Shown here: one piece after another, positions 46,506-56,025 of the stretch | Numbering within the stretch: position 1 is the stretch's first letter | Layout of the letters: each line of letters opens with the position of its first letter | NCBI RefSeq assembly: GCF_000720455.1 | Contig: NZ_JOAK01000014.1 | Span: 62,001 to 126,000, forward strand | DNA from: Streptomyces virginiae | GTDB taxonomy: Bacteria; Actinomycetota; Actinomycetes; Streptomycetales; Streptomycetaceae | DNA length: 64,000 bases | Direction of reading: 5' to 3' | Translations under genes and position numbers: made by a program | Notes under the pieces: generated by a model | What the model was told of the DNA's origin: nothing | What the model saw: the letters and a program-made list of their open reading frames with translations, nothing else | Database searches by the model: none

Positions 46506-47969
46506 TCAGCCGACCCCGAGCCAGCCCTCGATCGGGTGGAGCGCGAAGAAGATCAGGAAGATTCCCGTCAGCGCCCACATGAAGCCGCCGATCTCCCGGG
46601 CCTTGCCCTGAGCGATCTTGATGGCGACGTAGGAGATGACACCTGCGGCGACGCCTGCGGTGATCGAGTAGGTGAACGGCATGATCACGACCGTCAGGAA
46701 GACGGGGATCGAGGTGGAGGTGTCCGCCCAGTCCACGTGGCGGGCGTTCTGCATCATCATCGCGCCGATGACGACCAGGGCCGCGGAGGCGACCTCACCC
46801 GGGACGATCTGCGTGATCGGGGTGAAGAAGAGGCAGGCGGCGAAGAACAGGCCGGTGACGACGGAGGCGAGACCCGTACGGGCACCCTCGCCGACGCCCG
46901 TGGCGGACTCGACGAAGACGGTCTGGCCGGAGCCACCCGTGACGCCACCGATGGCGCCACCGGCGCCGTCGATGAACAGAGCCTTGGACAGACCCGGCAT
47001 CCGGCCCTTGTCGTCGGCGAGCTTGGCCTCGGTACCGACACCGATGATGGTGGCCATCGCGTCGAAGAAGCCGGCGAGCACGAGGGTGAAGACGATCATG
47101 CCGACCGTCATGTAGCCGACGTCGCCCCAGCCGCCGAAGGACACGTCACCGAAGAGCGAGAAGTTCGGCATCGAGACCGCGGAGCCGTCCAGCTCCGGCG
47201 GGCCGTTCTTCCAGGCCTTGGGGTCGATGTCCACGATGGCGTTGAGGATCGCGGCCAGGACGGTGCCGCCCACGATGCCGATCAGGATCGCGCCGGGCAC
47301 CTTGCGGGCCTGGAGCATGAAGATGGCGATCAGGGTGATGGCGAAGAGCAGGACGGGCCAGCCGGACAGCTCACCGGTGGCGCCGAGCTGGACGGGCGGC
47401 ATGAACTCGCCGCCGTTGCCGACGAAGCCCGCCTTGACGAAGCCGATCAGGGCGACGAAGAGGCCGATGCCCATGGTGATGGCGTGCTTGAGCGCGAGGG
47501 GGATCGCGTTCATGATCATCTCTCGGAGGCCGGTGACGACCAGGAGACAGATCACGACGCCGTAGACCACACACATGCCCATGGCCTGCGGCCAGGTCAT
47601 CTGCGGGGCCACCTGCGAGGCGAGCACACCGGACACGGAGAGTCCGGCGGCGAGCGCCAGCGGTACCTTGCCGACGAAGCCCATGAGGAGCGTGGTCACG
47701 GCGGCGGCGAAGGCCGTCGCGGTGATGATCGCCGAACCGTCCATGGTGGTTCCGGCGACGTCCTTGCCCGACAGGAGCAGGGGGTTGAGCAGGAGGATGT
47801 ACGCCATGGCCATGAAGGTCGTGATACCGCCACGAACCTCGTTGCCGACGTTGGATCCTCTGTGGGTTATATGAAAGTAGCGGTCGAGCCAAGACTTGCC
47901 GGCGGGGTTCAGAGAGCCGTCGCCGGCTTCTTCCGCGGTGGTCTTGGGCTCCACAGACGACTGGGTCAT
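46506..47969 (-). CDS. Purine permease, AzgA/NCS2-like
   Basis: 487 residues from the ATG at 47969. Multiple hydrophobic helices fill the protein. Near the N-terminus is VRGGITTFMAMAYILLLNP, diagnostic of AzgA-type hypoxanthine/guanine/adenine permeases; it also has GFVGKVPLALAAGL and GGVTGGSGQTVFVESATGV. It probably imports hypoxanthine, guanine or xanthine across the plasma membrane to feed the xanthine dehydrogenase encoded upstream. It lies 106 bp before xdhC on the same strand. Confidence 0.92.
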   Translation of the reverse strand: MTQSSVEPKTTAEEAGDGSLNPAGKSWLDRYFHITHRGSNVGNEVRGGITTFMAMAYILLLNPLLLSGKDVAGTTMDGSAIITATAFAAAVTTLLMGFVGKVPLALAAGLSVSGVLASQVAPQMTWPQAMGMCVVYGVVICLLVVTGLREMIMNAIPLALKHAITMGIGLFVALIGFVKAGFVGNGGEFMPPVQLGATGELSGWPVLLFAITLIAIFMLQARKVPGAILIGIVGGTVLAAILNAIVDIDPKAWKNGPPELDGSAVSMPNFSLFGDVSFGGWGDVGYMTVGMIVFTLVLAGFFDAMATIIGVGTEAKLADDKGRMPGLSKALFIDGAGGAIGGVTGGSGQTVFVESATGVGEGARTGLASVVTGLFFAACLFFTPITQIVPGEVASAALVVIGAMMMQNARHVDWADTSTSIPVFLTVVIMPFTYSITAGVAAGVISYVAIKIAQGKAREIGGFMWALTGIFLIFFALHPIEGWLGVG

Positions 47970-48297
47970 GGTGCCTAACTCCCAAGGTTCAAAGGGGCAC
48001 CCGCTTGGGGATTGGAGATTGCGGGATTTGGGATGCTGCGTTTGGCTGCACGACCCGGGGTGACGGCCCGAGGCGACGCGAATGTTCACTGCGTGTACTG
48101 CGGGTAGTGCGGGGTGACCGCTTGTACTACATGGGGGTTTTCGCAGGGGTACTGCCGTCCGAAGGTGACCGCGAGCGGTGCGGTGCCTCTTCGTGTACTC
48201 CGGGCGGTGCGGCGGTGAAGTGTGACGTTCCCAAGTCACACCGCCCGGAGAGTCCGAGGGGGTCCGGGGGCCTCACGGCCCCCGGACCGGGTCCGTC
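47970..48297. other. Intergenic region upstream of the purine permease
   Basis: No gene seen. It holds the permease promoter region and, at its right end, the xanthine dehydrogenase terminator (48261-48288). Two loosely similar stretches (around 48090 and 48192, GTGTACT.CGGG.GTGCGG) might be protein-binding repeats, which is unproven. Confidence 0.5.
48261..48288. terminator. Terminator after the xanthine dehydrogenase operon
   Basis: GGTCCGGGGGCC (48261-48272) pairs perfectly with GGCCCCCGGACC (48277-48288) around TCAC, 10 bp after the stop of the leftward large-subunit gene. Confidence 0.85.
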
Positions 48298-50694
48298 CTA
48301 GAGGGTTCCGGTAAGGGCTTCCGGACGGATCGGGGTCTTGTTGAGCTCCAGCCCGGTCGCCTGCCGGATCGCCGCGAGGACGGCCGGGGTGGACGACAGG
48401 GTCGGCGCCTCGCCCAGACCGCGAAGGCCGTACGGCGCGTTCGGGTCGGCGAGCTCCAGGACGTCGACCGGGATGGTCGGGGTGTCGAGGATGGTCGGGA
48501 TCAGGTAGTCCGTGAAGGAGGGGTTGCGCACCTTCGCGGTCTTCGGGTCCACGATGATCTCCTCCATGACCGCCACGCCGAGACCCTGGGTGGTACCACC
48601 CTGGATCTGGCCGACCACGGAGAGCATGTTGAGGGCCTTGCCCACGTCCTGGGCGGTCGCCAGCTCGACGACCTTGACCAGGCCGAGCTCGGTGTCCACC
48701 TCGACGACCGCGCGGTGCGCGGCGAAGGTGTACTGGACGTGGCCGTCGCCCTGGCCGGTCTTCAGGTCGAAGGCGACCGTCGGACGGTGGCGGAACTCGA
48801 GCTCGAGGTCGATCGCCTCGTTCTCCAGGATGTCGGCGATGTCCGCGAGGACCTCGCCGCCGTCGGTGACGACCTTGCCGCCCTCCAGGAGCAGTTCGGC
48901 GTGGGCCCAGGCCGGGTGGTAGGAGCCGTTCTTGCGGCGGCCCATCTCCAGCAGCGCCTCGCGGACGTGCTCGCAGGTGTTCTTCACGGCGCCACCGGTC
49001 ATGTACGTCTGCCGCGAGGCGGACGTGGAACCGGCGGAGCCGACCTGCGTGTCGGCCGGGTGGATGGTCACCTGCGTGACGCCCAGCTCGGTACGGGCGA
49101 TCTGCGCGTGGACGGTGACACCGCCCTGGCCGACCTCCGCCATGGCCGTGTGGACCATCGCGACGGGCTCGCCGTTGATGACCTCCAGGCGCACGCGGGC
49201 GGTGGAGTAGTCGTCGAAGCCCTCGGAGAAGCCGACGTTCTTGATGCCGACCGCGTAACCGACGCCGCGGACGACGCCCTCGCCGTGGGTGGTGTTCGAC
49301 AGGCCGCCGGGCAGCGCGCGGACGTCCGCGCCCTCGCCGGCGGTCTCCCACTGGCGCTCCGGCGGCAGCGGGCGGGCCTTGACCCGGCGCAGCAGCTCGG
49401 CGACCGGCGCCGGGGAGTCCACGACCTGGCCGGTGGGCATGATCGTGCCCATCTCCATGGCGTTGAGCTGGCGGAACTCGACCGGGTCCATGCCCAGCTT
49501 CGCCGCGAGCTTGTCCATCTGGGCCTCGTAGGCGAAGCAGGCCTGGACGGCGCCGAAGCCGCGCATCGCGCCACAGGGCGGGTTGTTCGTGTAGAGCGCG
49601 ATCGCCTCGATGTCGACGTCGTCGATGACGTACGGGCCGACGGAGAGGGAGGACGCGTTGCCGACGACGGCCGGGGAGGCCGAGGCGTAGGCACCGCCGT
49701 CGAGCACGATCCTGCACTTCATGTGCGTGATCTTGCCGTCCTTGGTGGCGCCGTGCTCGTACCAGAGCTTCGCCGGGTGGCGGTGCACGTGGCCGAAGAA
49801 GGACTCGAAGCGGTTGTAGACGATCTTGACCGGCTTGTTGGTCGCGAGGGCCAGCAGGCAGGCGTGGATCTGCATCGAGATGTCCTCGCGGCCACCGAAG
49901 GCGCCGCCGACGCCGGAGAGCGTCATGCGCACCTTCTCCGGCGGGAGGCCCAGGACCGGGGCGATCTGCTGCAGGTCCGAGTGCAGCCACTGCGTGGCGA
50001 CGTAGAGGTCGACGCCGCCGTCCTCGGACGGCACGGCGAGACCGGACTCCGGGCCGAGGAAGGCCTGGTCCTGCATGCCGAAGGTGTACTCGCCCTCGAC
50101 GATGACGTCGGCGCGCTTGCGGGCCTCCTCCACGTTGCCGCGGATGATCGGCTGGCGGTGCACGATGTTCGGGTGCGGGACGTGACCGGAGTGGTGGTCG
50201 TCGCGGCCCTCGTGGATCAGCGGCGCGTCGGCGGCCAGGGCCGAGGCCTCGTCCGTGACGAGCGGCAGCTCCCGGTAATCGATCTTGATCTTGGCGGCCG
50301 CGCGACGGGCGGTCTCCGGGTGGTCGGCGGCCACGAGGGCGACCGGCTCACCGTGGTGACGTACCCGGCCGTTGGCGAGGACCGGGGTGTCCTGGATCTC
50401 CAGGCCGTAGTTCTTCATCTCGGCCGGCAGGTCGTCGTAGGTGAGGACCGAGTAGACGCCCGGCAGGGCCAGCGCCTCGGAGATGTCGATGGAGACGATC
50501 TCGGCGTGGGCGACGGTGCTGCGCAGGGTCTGGCCCCACAGCATGTCCTCGTGCCACATGTCCGAGGAGTACGCGAACTCGCCGGTGACCTTGAGGGTGC
50601 CGTCCGGGCGGAGCGTGGACTCGCCGATGCCGCCCTTGGTGTGCTTCTGGGTGACGTTCGTCGGCGTACCCACGGTGCGGGTGTTCTGGGCCAT
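48298..50694 (-). CDS. Xanthine dehydrogenase, molybdopterin-binding subunit
   Basis: 798 residues from the ATG at 50694. Xanthine oxidase-family large subunit: TLRPDGTLKVTGEFAYSSD at the N-terminus, SGVGGAFGGREDISMQ, PPCGAMRGFGAVQACFA, AEVGQGGVTVHAQIA and the C-terminal YGLRGLGEAPT containing the catalytic-type glutamate. It binds the Mo cofactor and oxidises hypoxanthine and xanthine to urate. Last gene of a three-gene operon; it begins 2 bp after the Fe-S subunit gene ends. Confidence 0.94.
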   Translation of the reverse strand: MAQNTRTVGTPTNVTQKHTKGGIGESTLRPDGTLKVTGEFAYSSDMWHEDMLWGQTLRSTVAHAEIVSIDISEALALPGVYSVLTYDDLPAEMKNYGLEIQDTPVLANGRVRHHGEPVALVAADHPETARRAAAKIKIDYRELPLVTDEASALAADAPLIHEGRDDHHSGHVPHPNIVHRQPIIRGNVEEARKRADVIVEGEYTFGMQDQAFLGPESGLAVPSEDGGVDLYVATQWLHSDLQQIAPVLGLPPEKVRMTLSGVGGAFGGREDISMQIHACLLALATNKPVKIVYNRFESFFGHVHRHPAKLWYEHGATKDGKITHMKCRIVLDGGAYASASPAVVGNASSLSVGPYVIDDVDIEAIALYTNNPPCGAMRGFGAVQACFAYEAQMDKLAAKLGMDPVEFRQLNAMEMGTIMPTGQVVDSPAPVAELLRRVKARPLPPERQWETAGEGADVRALPGGLSNTTHGEGVVRGVGYAVGIKNVGFSEGFDDYSTARVRLEVINGEPVAMVHTAMAEVGQGGVTVHAQIARTELGVTQVTIHPADTQVGSAGSTSASRQTYMTGGAVKNTCEHVREALLEMGRRKNGSYHPAWAHAELLLEGGKVVTDGGEVLADIADILENEAIDLELEFRHRPTVAFDLKTGQGDGHVQYTFAAHRAVVEVDTELGLVKVVELATAQDVGKALNMLSVVGQIQGGTTQGLGVAVMEEIIVDPKTAKVRNPSFTDYLIPTILDTPTIPVDVLELADPNAPYGLRGLGEAPTLSSTPAVLAAIRQATGLELNKTPIRPEALTGTL

Positions 50695-50696
50695 GG

Positions 50697-51296
50697 TCAG
50701 ACCGCCTCTCCCTGACGGGCGGCCGCGAGGCGGACCGCGTCGAGGATCTTCTCGTAGCCCGTGCAGCGGCAGAGGTTGCCGGACAGGGCCTCACGGATGT
50801 CCTGGTCGGACGGGTCGGCGTTCTGCTCCAGGAGAGCGTCGGCCTGGACCAGCAGACCCGGGGTGCAGAAACCGCACTGGACCGCGCCGGCGTCGATGAA
50901 CGCCTGCTGGATGTTGGAGAGCTGGGCGCCCTCACCGGTCTGCGAGTCGGTGCCCTTGGCGGACCACTGCTTGGCCTCGTCCGTGGACACGCCCTTGCCA
51001 CCGCCGCACGCGCCGGTGCCGCAGCCGTGGCCGTGCTCCTCGCGCTGCTTTGCGAAGTCGGCCAGGCCCTCGACGGTCACGACGTCGCGGCCCTCGACCT
51101 GACCGGCGGCCACCAGACAGGAGCAGACCGGCACGCCGTCGAGGCGGACGGTGCAGGAACCGCACTCGCCCTGCTCGCACGCGTTCTTGGAGCCGGGCAG
51201 GCCCAGGCGCTCACGCAGCACGTAGAGAAGGGACTCGCCCTCCCAGACGTCGTCGGCTTCCTGCGGACGACCGTTGACGGTGAAATTGACGCGCAT
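50697..51296 (-). CDS. Xanthine dehydrogenase, 2Fe-2S subunit
   Basis: 199 residues from the ATG at 51296. Two [2Fe-2S] clusters: ferredoxin-type Cys40, Cys45, Cys48, Cys60 and the C-terminal Cys141, Cys144, Cys176, Cys178 (CGFCTPG and CRCTGY). It passes electrons from the Mo site to FAD. It is about 40 residues longer than usual because of an insert (about 84-125) between the domains, starting HGHGCGTGACGGGKG, which has two extra cysteines (92, 97) and two histidines. Middle gene of the operon, start 2 bp after the FAD subunit ends. Confidence 0.94.
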   Translation of the reverse strand: MRVNFTVNGRPQEADDVWEGESLLYVLRERLGLPGSKNACEQGECGSCTVRLDGVPVCSCLVAAGQVEGRDVVTVEGLADFAKQREEHGHGCGTGACGGGKGVSTDEAKQWSAKGTDSQTGEGAQLSNIQQAFIDAGAVQCGFCTPGLLVQADALLEQNADPSDQDIREALSGNLCRCTGYEKILDAVRLAAARQGEAV

Positions 51297-51298
51297 GA

Positions 51299-52192
51299 TT
51301 ACGCAGCCCCTTCAAGCGAGCGGCCGTTCGTGCCGCGGTACTGCTCCCAGGTCCAGACGAGCTGGCGGCGAGCGAGGATGCCAACCGCGTGACGGCGGTA
51401 CTTCGCCGTGCCACGGACGTCGTCGATCGGGTTGCACGCGGCGGAGGCGAGCTCACCGAACTGCTTGGCGATCGACGGGGTGATGACCTTGCCGTTGTCC
51501 CAGAAGCCGCCCTCTTCGAGCGCGGCGTTCAGGAACTCCTCGGCGGCCTTGGCCCGGACCGGGGTCGGGGCGGCCGAACCGATGCCCGTACGCACGGTGC
51601 GGGTGTCGGGGTGCAGGGCGAGGCCGAAGCCGCACACCGCGATGACCATCGCGTTGCGGGTGCCGACCTTCGAGTACTGCTGGGGGCCGGTGGCGTTCTT
51701 GATGTGCACCGACTTGATGAGCTCGTCGGCGGCCAGCGCGTTGCGCTTGACGCCGGTGTAGAACTCGTCGATCGGGATCATGCGCGAGCCGCGTACGGAC
51801 TCGACCTCGACCTCGCATCCCGCGGCCAGCAGGGCGGGGTGGGAGTCACCGGCGGGCGAGGCGCAACCGAGGTTGCCGCCGACACCGCCGCGGTTGCGGA
51901 TCTGCGGGGACGCGACCGTGTGCGAGGCGAGTGCGAGACCCGGCAGCGTGGTGCGCAGGTTCTCCATGATCTGGGTGTACGGGACGGAGGCGCCGAGCTT
52001 GGTGACCTCCTCGCCTACCTCCCACTCCCGCAGCAGCTCGATGCGGTTGAGGTCGAGGAGGTACTCCGGACGGCGGTGGTCGAAGTTGATCTCGACCATG
52101 ATGTCGGTGCCACCCGCAATCGGCACAGCTGTGGGGAACTCGGCCTTAGCGGCGAGCGCCTCCTCCCAGCTGGCGGGGCGAAGGAAGTCCAT
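51299..52192 (-). CDS. Xanthine dehydrogenase, FAD-binding subunit
   Basis: 297 residues from the ATG at 52192 (MDFLRPASWEEAL), preceded by AAGAAGAGAG; an upstream in-frame GTG at 52225 would add 11 lysine-rich residues. CO dehydrogenase/xanthine dehydrogenase flavoprotein: VPIAGGTDIMVEI (FAD pyrophosphate loop), NRGGVGGNLGCASPAGDSH (second FAD motif) and a C-terminal CODH-type domain. It reduces NAD+ with electrons from the Fe-S subunit. First gene of the leftward xdh operon, divergent from the PucR gene. Confidence 0.93.
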   Translation of the reverse strand: MDFLRPASWEEALAAKAEFPTAVPIAGGTDIMVEINFDHRRPEYLLDLNRIELLREWEVGEEVTKLGASVPYTQIMENLRTTLPGLALASHTVASPQIRNRGGVGGNLGCASPAGDSHPALLAAGCEVEVESVRGSRMIPIDEFYTGVKRNALAADELIKSVHIKNATGPQQYSKVGTRNAMVIAVCGFGLALHPDTRTVRTGIGSAAPTPVRAKAAEEFLNAALEEGGFWDNGKVITPSIAKQFGELASAACNPIDDVRGTAKYRRHAVGILARRQLVWTWEQYRGTNGRSLEGAA

Positions 52193-52445
52193 GTCGGCTC
52201 TCTTCTTCTTAATCGGGTCGTTCACTTCAAGCCAGGAGGCCTAAGGGCCCTCGACTGGTCGTTCACGTGCTGTTAACGCGGTGTGGACTCAGTACACAAG
52301 CCGCCCGTCCCTCGGGTGCAGTCACCGAAACCATGAAGGAGTTGGCTGACGGCCTCCCTCGTCTTGTAGATTCGTATGAAAGGCAGGATGCGACGACCTG
52401 CCCGATTTCCAACGGCAACATTCGAGACAGATCGGCGGCGACATC

Positions 52446-54125
52446 ATGCGGCTGCGCGCACTGCTGGAGACCGAGGCGCTGGGGCTGCGGCTGCTCGGCG
52501 GCGAGGACGAACTCGACCGTACGGTCCGCGGGGTCATGACGACCGACCTGCGTGATCCCAGCCGGTACCTGTCCGGGGGCGAACTCGTCCTCACTGGCCT
52601 GGCCTGGAGGCGAAATTCAGCCGACTCCGAGCCGTTCGTACGAATCCTCGCGAGCGCCGGCGTCGCGGGGCTCGCCGCGGGCGAGGCGGAGCTGGGTGAC
52701 ATCCCGGACGACCTCGTATCGGCCTGTGTGCGCAACCGGCTGCCGCTGTTCGCCGTGAACGAGGACGTTGCATTCGCCACGATCACCGAGTACGTCGTAC
52801 GGCAGGTCTCGGGCGAGCGCGCCGGGGATCTGGCGGCCGTCGTGGACCGGCACCGCCGCCTGATGACATCGGGTCCGGCGGGTGGCGGCCCCGACGTGGT
52901 GCTGGATCTCCTCACCACCGACCTCGACCTCCGGGCCTGGGTGCTGTCCCCCACCGGCCGGCAGATCGCCGGGGCGGGCGAGCCACTGGCGCCGGGCATC
53001 TGTGCGGCGCTGGCGGGCGAGCACCTAGGGGCGGTCCGGACGGGCCGCAGAGGGCCGCACCGGATCTCCATCCAGGGTATTACCTACTCGCTCTTCCCGA
53101 TCAGGGGACACGGGCGCGGCGCGGCCGGCCCGGCCGCCCGCGACGTGCGCGAGACCGTGCTCTCCGACTGGCTGCTGGCCGTCGAGGCCGACGCCGGCGA
53201 CTGGCCGGCCGAGCGCCTTGACCTGCTGCAGGGCGTCACCCAGCTGATCGCCGTGGAGCGCGACCGGCGCGACGCCGCCCGTACCGTGCGCCGCCGCCTC
53301 GCACAGGAGGTCCTGGAGCTGGTCCAGACGGGTGCCCCGCCCGCCGAGATCGCCGCCCGTCTGCGGGTGGCCGCCCCGGTGCTGCTGCCCGGGCTGGGCG
53401 CCGCCCCGCACTGGCAGGTCGTCGTGGCCCGGGTGGACTGGGAGAACGGGGACATCCCCGGCGGCCCGGTGGCCCAGTCGCTGCTGGAGGAGATCCTCGT
53501 CGACCCGTCGGTCTCGGGACCGGAGCCGTCCGACCGGATCGCGGTGGCCCACGCGGGTGACGAGGCCATCGCGCTCGTGCCGCTGCCCTCGCTCGCCGGG
53601 GACGCCGGCGAGGACAAGGGCCCGGACTCGGCCCTGCACGCCGACGAGCTGCTCGCGGTCGTACGGGAGCCCCTGGCGGCCGGCCTGGCCGACGACGGCC
53701 GGCTCACGCTGGGCGTCAGCGCGGCGGTGCACTCCGCCGAGGGGCTGCGCGGGGCGCTGGAGGAGGCCCGGCACGCCCGCCGGGTCGCGGCGGCCCGTCC
53801 GGGCCGGGTCTGCGCCGCGGGCCACCACGAGCTGGCCTCGCACGTGCTGCTGCTGCCGTTCGTCCCGGACGACGTGCGCCGCGCCTTCACGGCCCGGCTG
53901 CTGGACCCGCTGCGGGACTACGACCGGCGCCACCGCGCGGAGCTGATCCCGACCCTGGAGGCCTTCCTGGACTGCGACGGCTCCTGGACCCGCTGCGCGA
54001 CCCGGTTGCACCTGCACGTCAACACCCTGCGCTACCGGGTCGGGCGAATCGAGCAGTTGACGGCGCGGGACCTTTCCCGGCTGGAGGACAAGCTCGACTT
54101 CTTCCTGGCACTGCGCATGAGCTGA
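52446..54125 (+). CDS. PucR-family transcriptional regulator
   Basis: 559 residues from the ATG at 52446. N-terminal PucR purine-catabolism-type domain (GVMTTDLRDPSRYLSGGELV, then RLPLFAVNEDVAFATI), a middle GGDEF-like/linker region, and a C-terminal PucR HTH: FLDCDGSWTRCATRLHLHVN followed by TLRYRVGRIEQLTARDLS. PucR proteins sense purine-pathway compounds and control xdh and permease genes. It is divergent from the xdh operon across about 250 bp, which must hold both promoters and the operator. Probable regulator of that operon (inference). Confidence 0.94.
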   Translation: MRLRALLETEALGLRLLGGEDELDRTVRGVMTTDLRDPSRYLSGGELVLTGLAWRRNSADSEPFVRILASAGVAGLAAGEAELGDIPDDLVSACVRNRLPLFAVNEDVAFATITEYVVRQVSGERAGDLAAVVDRHRRLMTSGPAGGGPDVVLDLLTTDLDLRAWVLSPTGRQIAGAGEPLAPGICAALAGEHLGAVRTGRRGPHRISIQGITYSLFPIRGHGRGAAGPAARDVRETVLSDWLLAVEADAGDWPAERLDLLQGVTQLIAVERDRRDAARTVRRRLAQEVLELVQTGAPPAEIAARLRVAAPVLLPGLGAAPHWQVVVARVDWENGDIPGGPVAQSLLEEILVDPSVSGPEPSDRIAVAHAGDEAIALVPLPSLAGDAGEDKGPDSALHADELLAVVREPLAAGLADDGRLTLGVSAAVHSAEGLRGALEEARHARRVAAARPGRVCAAGHHELASHVLLLPFVPDDVRRAFTARLLDPLRDYDRRHRAELIPTLEAFLDCDGSWTRCATRLHLHVNTLRYRVGRIEQLTARDLSRLEDKLDFFLALRMS

Positions 54126-54290
54126 GGAGATCCTCTCCGCCACCGGCCGCGCAATGGCCGGCGGCGCTGATGATCCGTCCGGACTTTGTGAAAGAGTTCA
54201 CCCGACCCCTTGGCCGGAGCCTGCGATCCGTGCTCTCATTTCGCCCCAGGGCTCAACCATGTGCTGCTTGATTGCTTCGGGGAGGGCAAT

Positions 54291-55097
54291 GTGGCGGATA
54301 CCGCCATGTCGGGTGCCGGTTCCACCGGGGGAGACGACCCCCTCCAGCGGGCGATATGGCGGCTGCGCTCGCGCGGCTGTTGGACCGACGCGGCGGCTCT
54401 GCTGACGCCTCACGTCGGCAAGGCCGGCCAGGCGGCCGCCGCCGTGCAGCGGACCGCGCTGCTGGTCGAGCGGTGCCTGTTCACCGGCCAGGGCTGGGCC
54501 GAGGCCGAGGACGCGCTGCGGGTCGCCGAGGCGGTCGCCCAGGACGACGACGACCGGGGCGCGGCGGCGTGCGAGCGGGGCCAGCTGGCCTACGCCGCGA
54601 CCGTGCTCGGCGTACGCGACCGGGCCGACGAGGCCCGTTCCGCACTGGGCAGGGCCGCGGCCCTGCTGTCACCGGGTTCCCGGACCCGTCCGCTGCTGGA
54701 CTTCCGCCGCGGCCTGGTCGCCGAGCACCTGGCGGACGCCCCGCAGTCGGCGCGGCCGGCGTACCACCGCGCCCACGCGGGGGCCGAGGCCCATGGCGAC
54801 ACCCTGCTGCTGTCCTTCACCTGGCGGCACCTGGCGGCGCTGGCCCTGCGGGACGGCGAGGTCGCCGAGGCCCGCAAGGGCTTCGCGGAGTCGCTGCGGA
54901 TCCGGGAGGACCTGGGCTTCCTGATCGGCACGGCCCCGGCGCTGGCGGCACTGGCCGAGGCCGAGCCGGAACCGGAAGCCACCCGCCTGCGCGCGGAGGC
55001 CCGCCGCCTGTTCCACCTCCTGGGCGGCATCCCGACCTGGCTGGCGGACCAGCTCCACCCGACGGCCACCACCCCGGCCCCCTCCCCCGCGGCGTAA
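54291..55097 (+). CDS. TPR-like helical-repeat protein of unknown function
   Basis: 268 residues. Start taken as the GTG at 54291 because GGGGAGGG lies 5 bp upstream; an ATG at 54306 is possible. The sequence is almost all Ala-rich helices with tetratricopeptide-like periodicity (AAALLTPHVGKAGQAAAAVQ, ADEARSALGRAAALL, ARKGFAESLRIREDLGF). No catalytic motif, signal peptide or membrane segment is seen. TPR proteins mediate protein contacts; the partner is unknown. Monocistronic between the PucR and GntR genes. Confidence 0.72.
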   Translation: MADTAMSGAGSTGGDDPLQRAIWRLRSRGCWTDAAALLTPHVGKAGQAAAAVQRTALLVERCLFTGQGWAEAEDALRVAEAVAQDDDDRGAAACERGQLAYAATVLGVRDRADEARSALGRAAALLSPGSRTRPLLDFRRGLVAEHLADAPQSARPAYHRAHAGAEAHGDTLLLSFTWRHLAALALRDGEVAEARKGFAESLRIREDLGFLIGTAPALAALAEAEPEPEATRLRAEARRLFHLLGGIPTWLADQLHPTATTPAPSPAA

Positions 55098-55235
55098 CGG
55101 CGTTCGTCCGTCCGCGGGACGACCCGGCCCCGCCGCCGTCCACGGCGCGGGGTCCGGGGCGGAGCCCCGAGGCGCCGGTCCGTCCGGGCGGTCAGGATCG
55201 GGTCCGGGCAGGGCCCGGTGGGAACCGCCCGTGGG

Positions 55236-55895
55236 TCAGGAGCCGGCGAAGTGTTCGCGGACCAGGGATTCCACCACCGGGAGGTCCCCGGCGATCAGGG
55301 CCTCCAGCAGCGCCGAGTGCTCGGCGGCGTCGGCGACGAGACCGGCGCGCCGGACCCGCGCAGCGCCCGGCAGGGGCCACTGGGCCCGGCGGTGGAGTTC
55401 CTCCGCCACCTGCACCAGCTGGTCGTTGCCGGCCAGCCGCAGCACCGCCCGGTGGAAGGCCCGGTCCGCCTCCGCGTACCCCGGCAGGTCACCCGCCGCG
55501 GCCGCCTCGGCCGTGGCGGCCACCGCGGGGCGCAGGGCCTGCCAGTCGGCCTCCGGCACGGTGCGGGCCAGCCGCAGCATGACGGGCACTTCGAGGAGGG
55601 CCCGGACCTCCGCCAGCTCGGCGCGTTCCCGCGCGGTGCGCGACAGGACGCGGAAGCCCCGGTTCGGCAGGCATTCCACGGCTCCCTCGGCGGCCAGCTG
55701 CTGCATCGCCTCGCGTACGGGGGTGGCGGAGACCCCGAAGCGTTCGCCCAGCGCCGGGCCCGAGTAGATCTCCCCGGGCACGAGCTCACCGTCGACCAGG
55801 GCGGCGCGCAGCGCGTCGAGGACCTGTCCGCGCACCGAATGGCGCAGCACCTTCCGTTTTTGTGCCGGTACCCGGGCGTGGGCCGTTTCGTGCAC
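55236..55895 (-). CDS. GntR-family regulator with FCD domain
   Basis: 219 residues from the GTG at 55895. N-terminal winged helix-turn-helix (residues about 15-80): VLDALRAALVDGELVPGEIY, then FGVSATPVREAMQQLAAEGAV. The C-terminal part (about 90-215) is an all-helical FCD ligand-binding domain with LLEVPVMLRLAR, FHRAVLRLAGN and HSALLEALIAGD. Regulators of this type sense small carboxylates or amino acids. The target genes are not obvious here. Divergent from the FhuF-like gene. Confidence 0.92.
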   Translation of the reverse strand: MHETAHARVPAQKRKVLRHSVRGQVLDALRAALVDGELVPGEIYSGPALGERFGVSATPVREAMQQLAAEGAVECLPNRGFRVLSRTARERAELAEVRALLEVPVMLRLARTVPEADWQALRPAVAATAEAAAAGDLPGYAEADRAFHRAVLRLAGNDQLVQVAEELHRRAQWPLPGAARVRRAGLVADAAEHSALLEALIAGDLPVVESLVREHFAGS

Positions 55896-55979
55896 TCGGT
55901 CCTCCTGGCGGGTTTCGACCTGTCCCGAGAATAGGTGACGCGCCGGGCCACGGGTGGGTGCGGATCGATCGGAGTCAGG

Positions 55980-55998
55980 TAAGGTAAGGCTAACCTGT
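55980..55998. promoter_or_regulatory. Iron box (DmdR/IdeR-type operator) upstream of the FhuF-like gene
   Basis: The 19-mer TAAGGTAAGGCTAACCTGT matches the streptomycete iron-box consensus TTAGGTTAGGCTAACCTAA at 15 of 19 positions, with a perfect central GGCTAACCT. It ends 27 bp before the ATG at 56026. It should bind the iron-loaded DmdR-type repressor and block transcription when iron is sufficient. Confidence 0.85.
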
Positions 55999-56025
55999 TA
56001 ACGATCGTGTGATCGGTGGACCGTC

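Noticed and set aside
48005..48301. 98-codon plus-strand frame in the gap upstream of the purine permease
   Set aside because: No ribosome-binding site of note, no domain, and it runs into the terminator of the xdh operon.
48715..50715. 666-codon plus-strand frame opposite xanthine dehydrogenase
   Set aside because: Antisense shadow of a conserved enzyme gene.
55192..56000. Plus-strand frames across the GntR gene
   Set aside because: The minus strand encodes a complete winged-helix and FCD domain; the plus-strand translation lacks structure.
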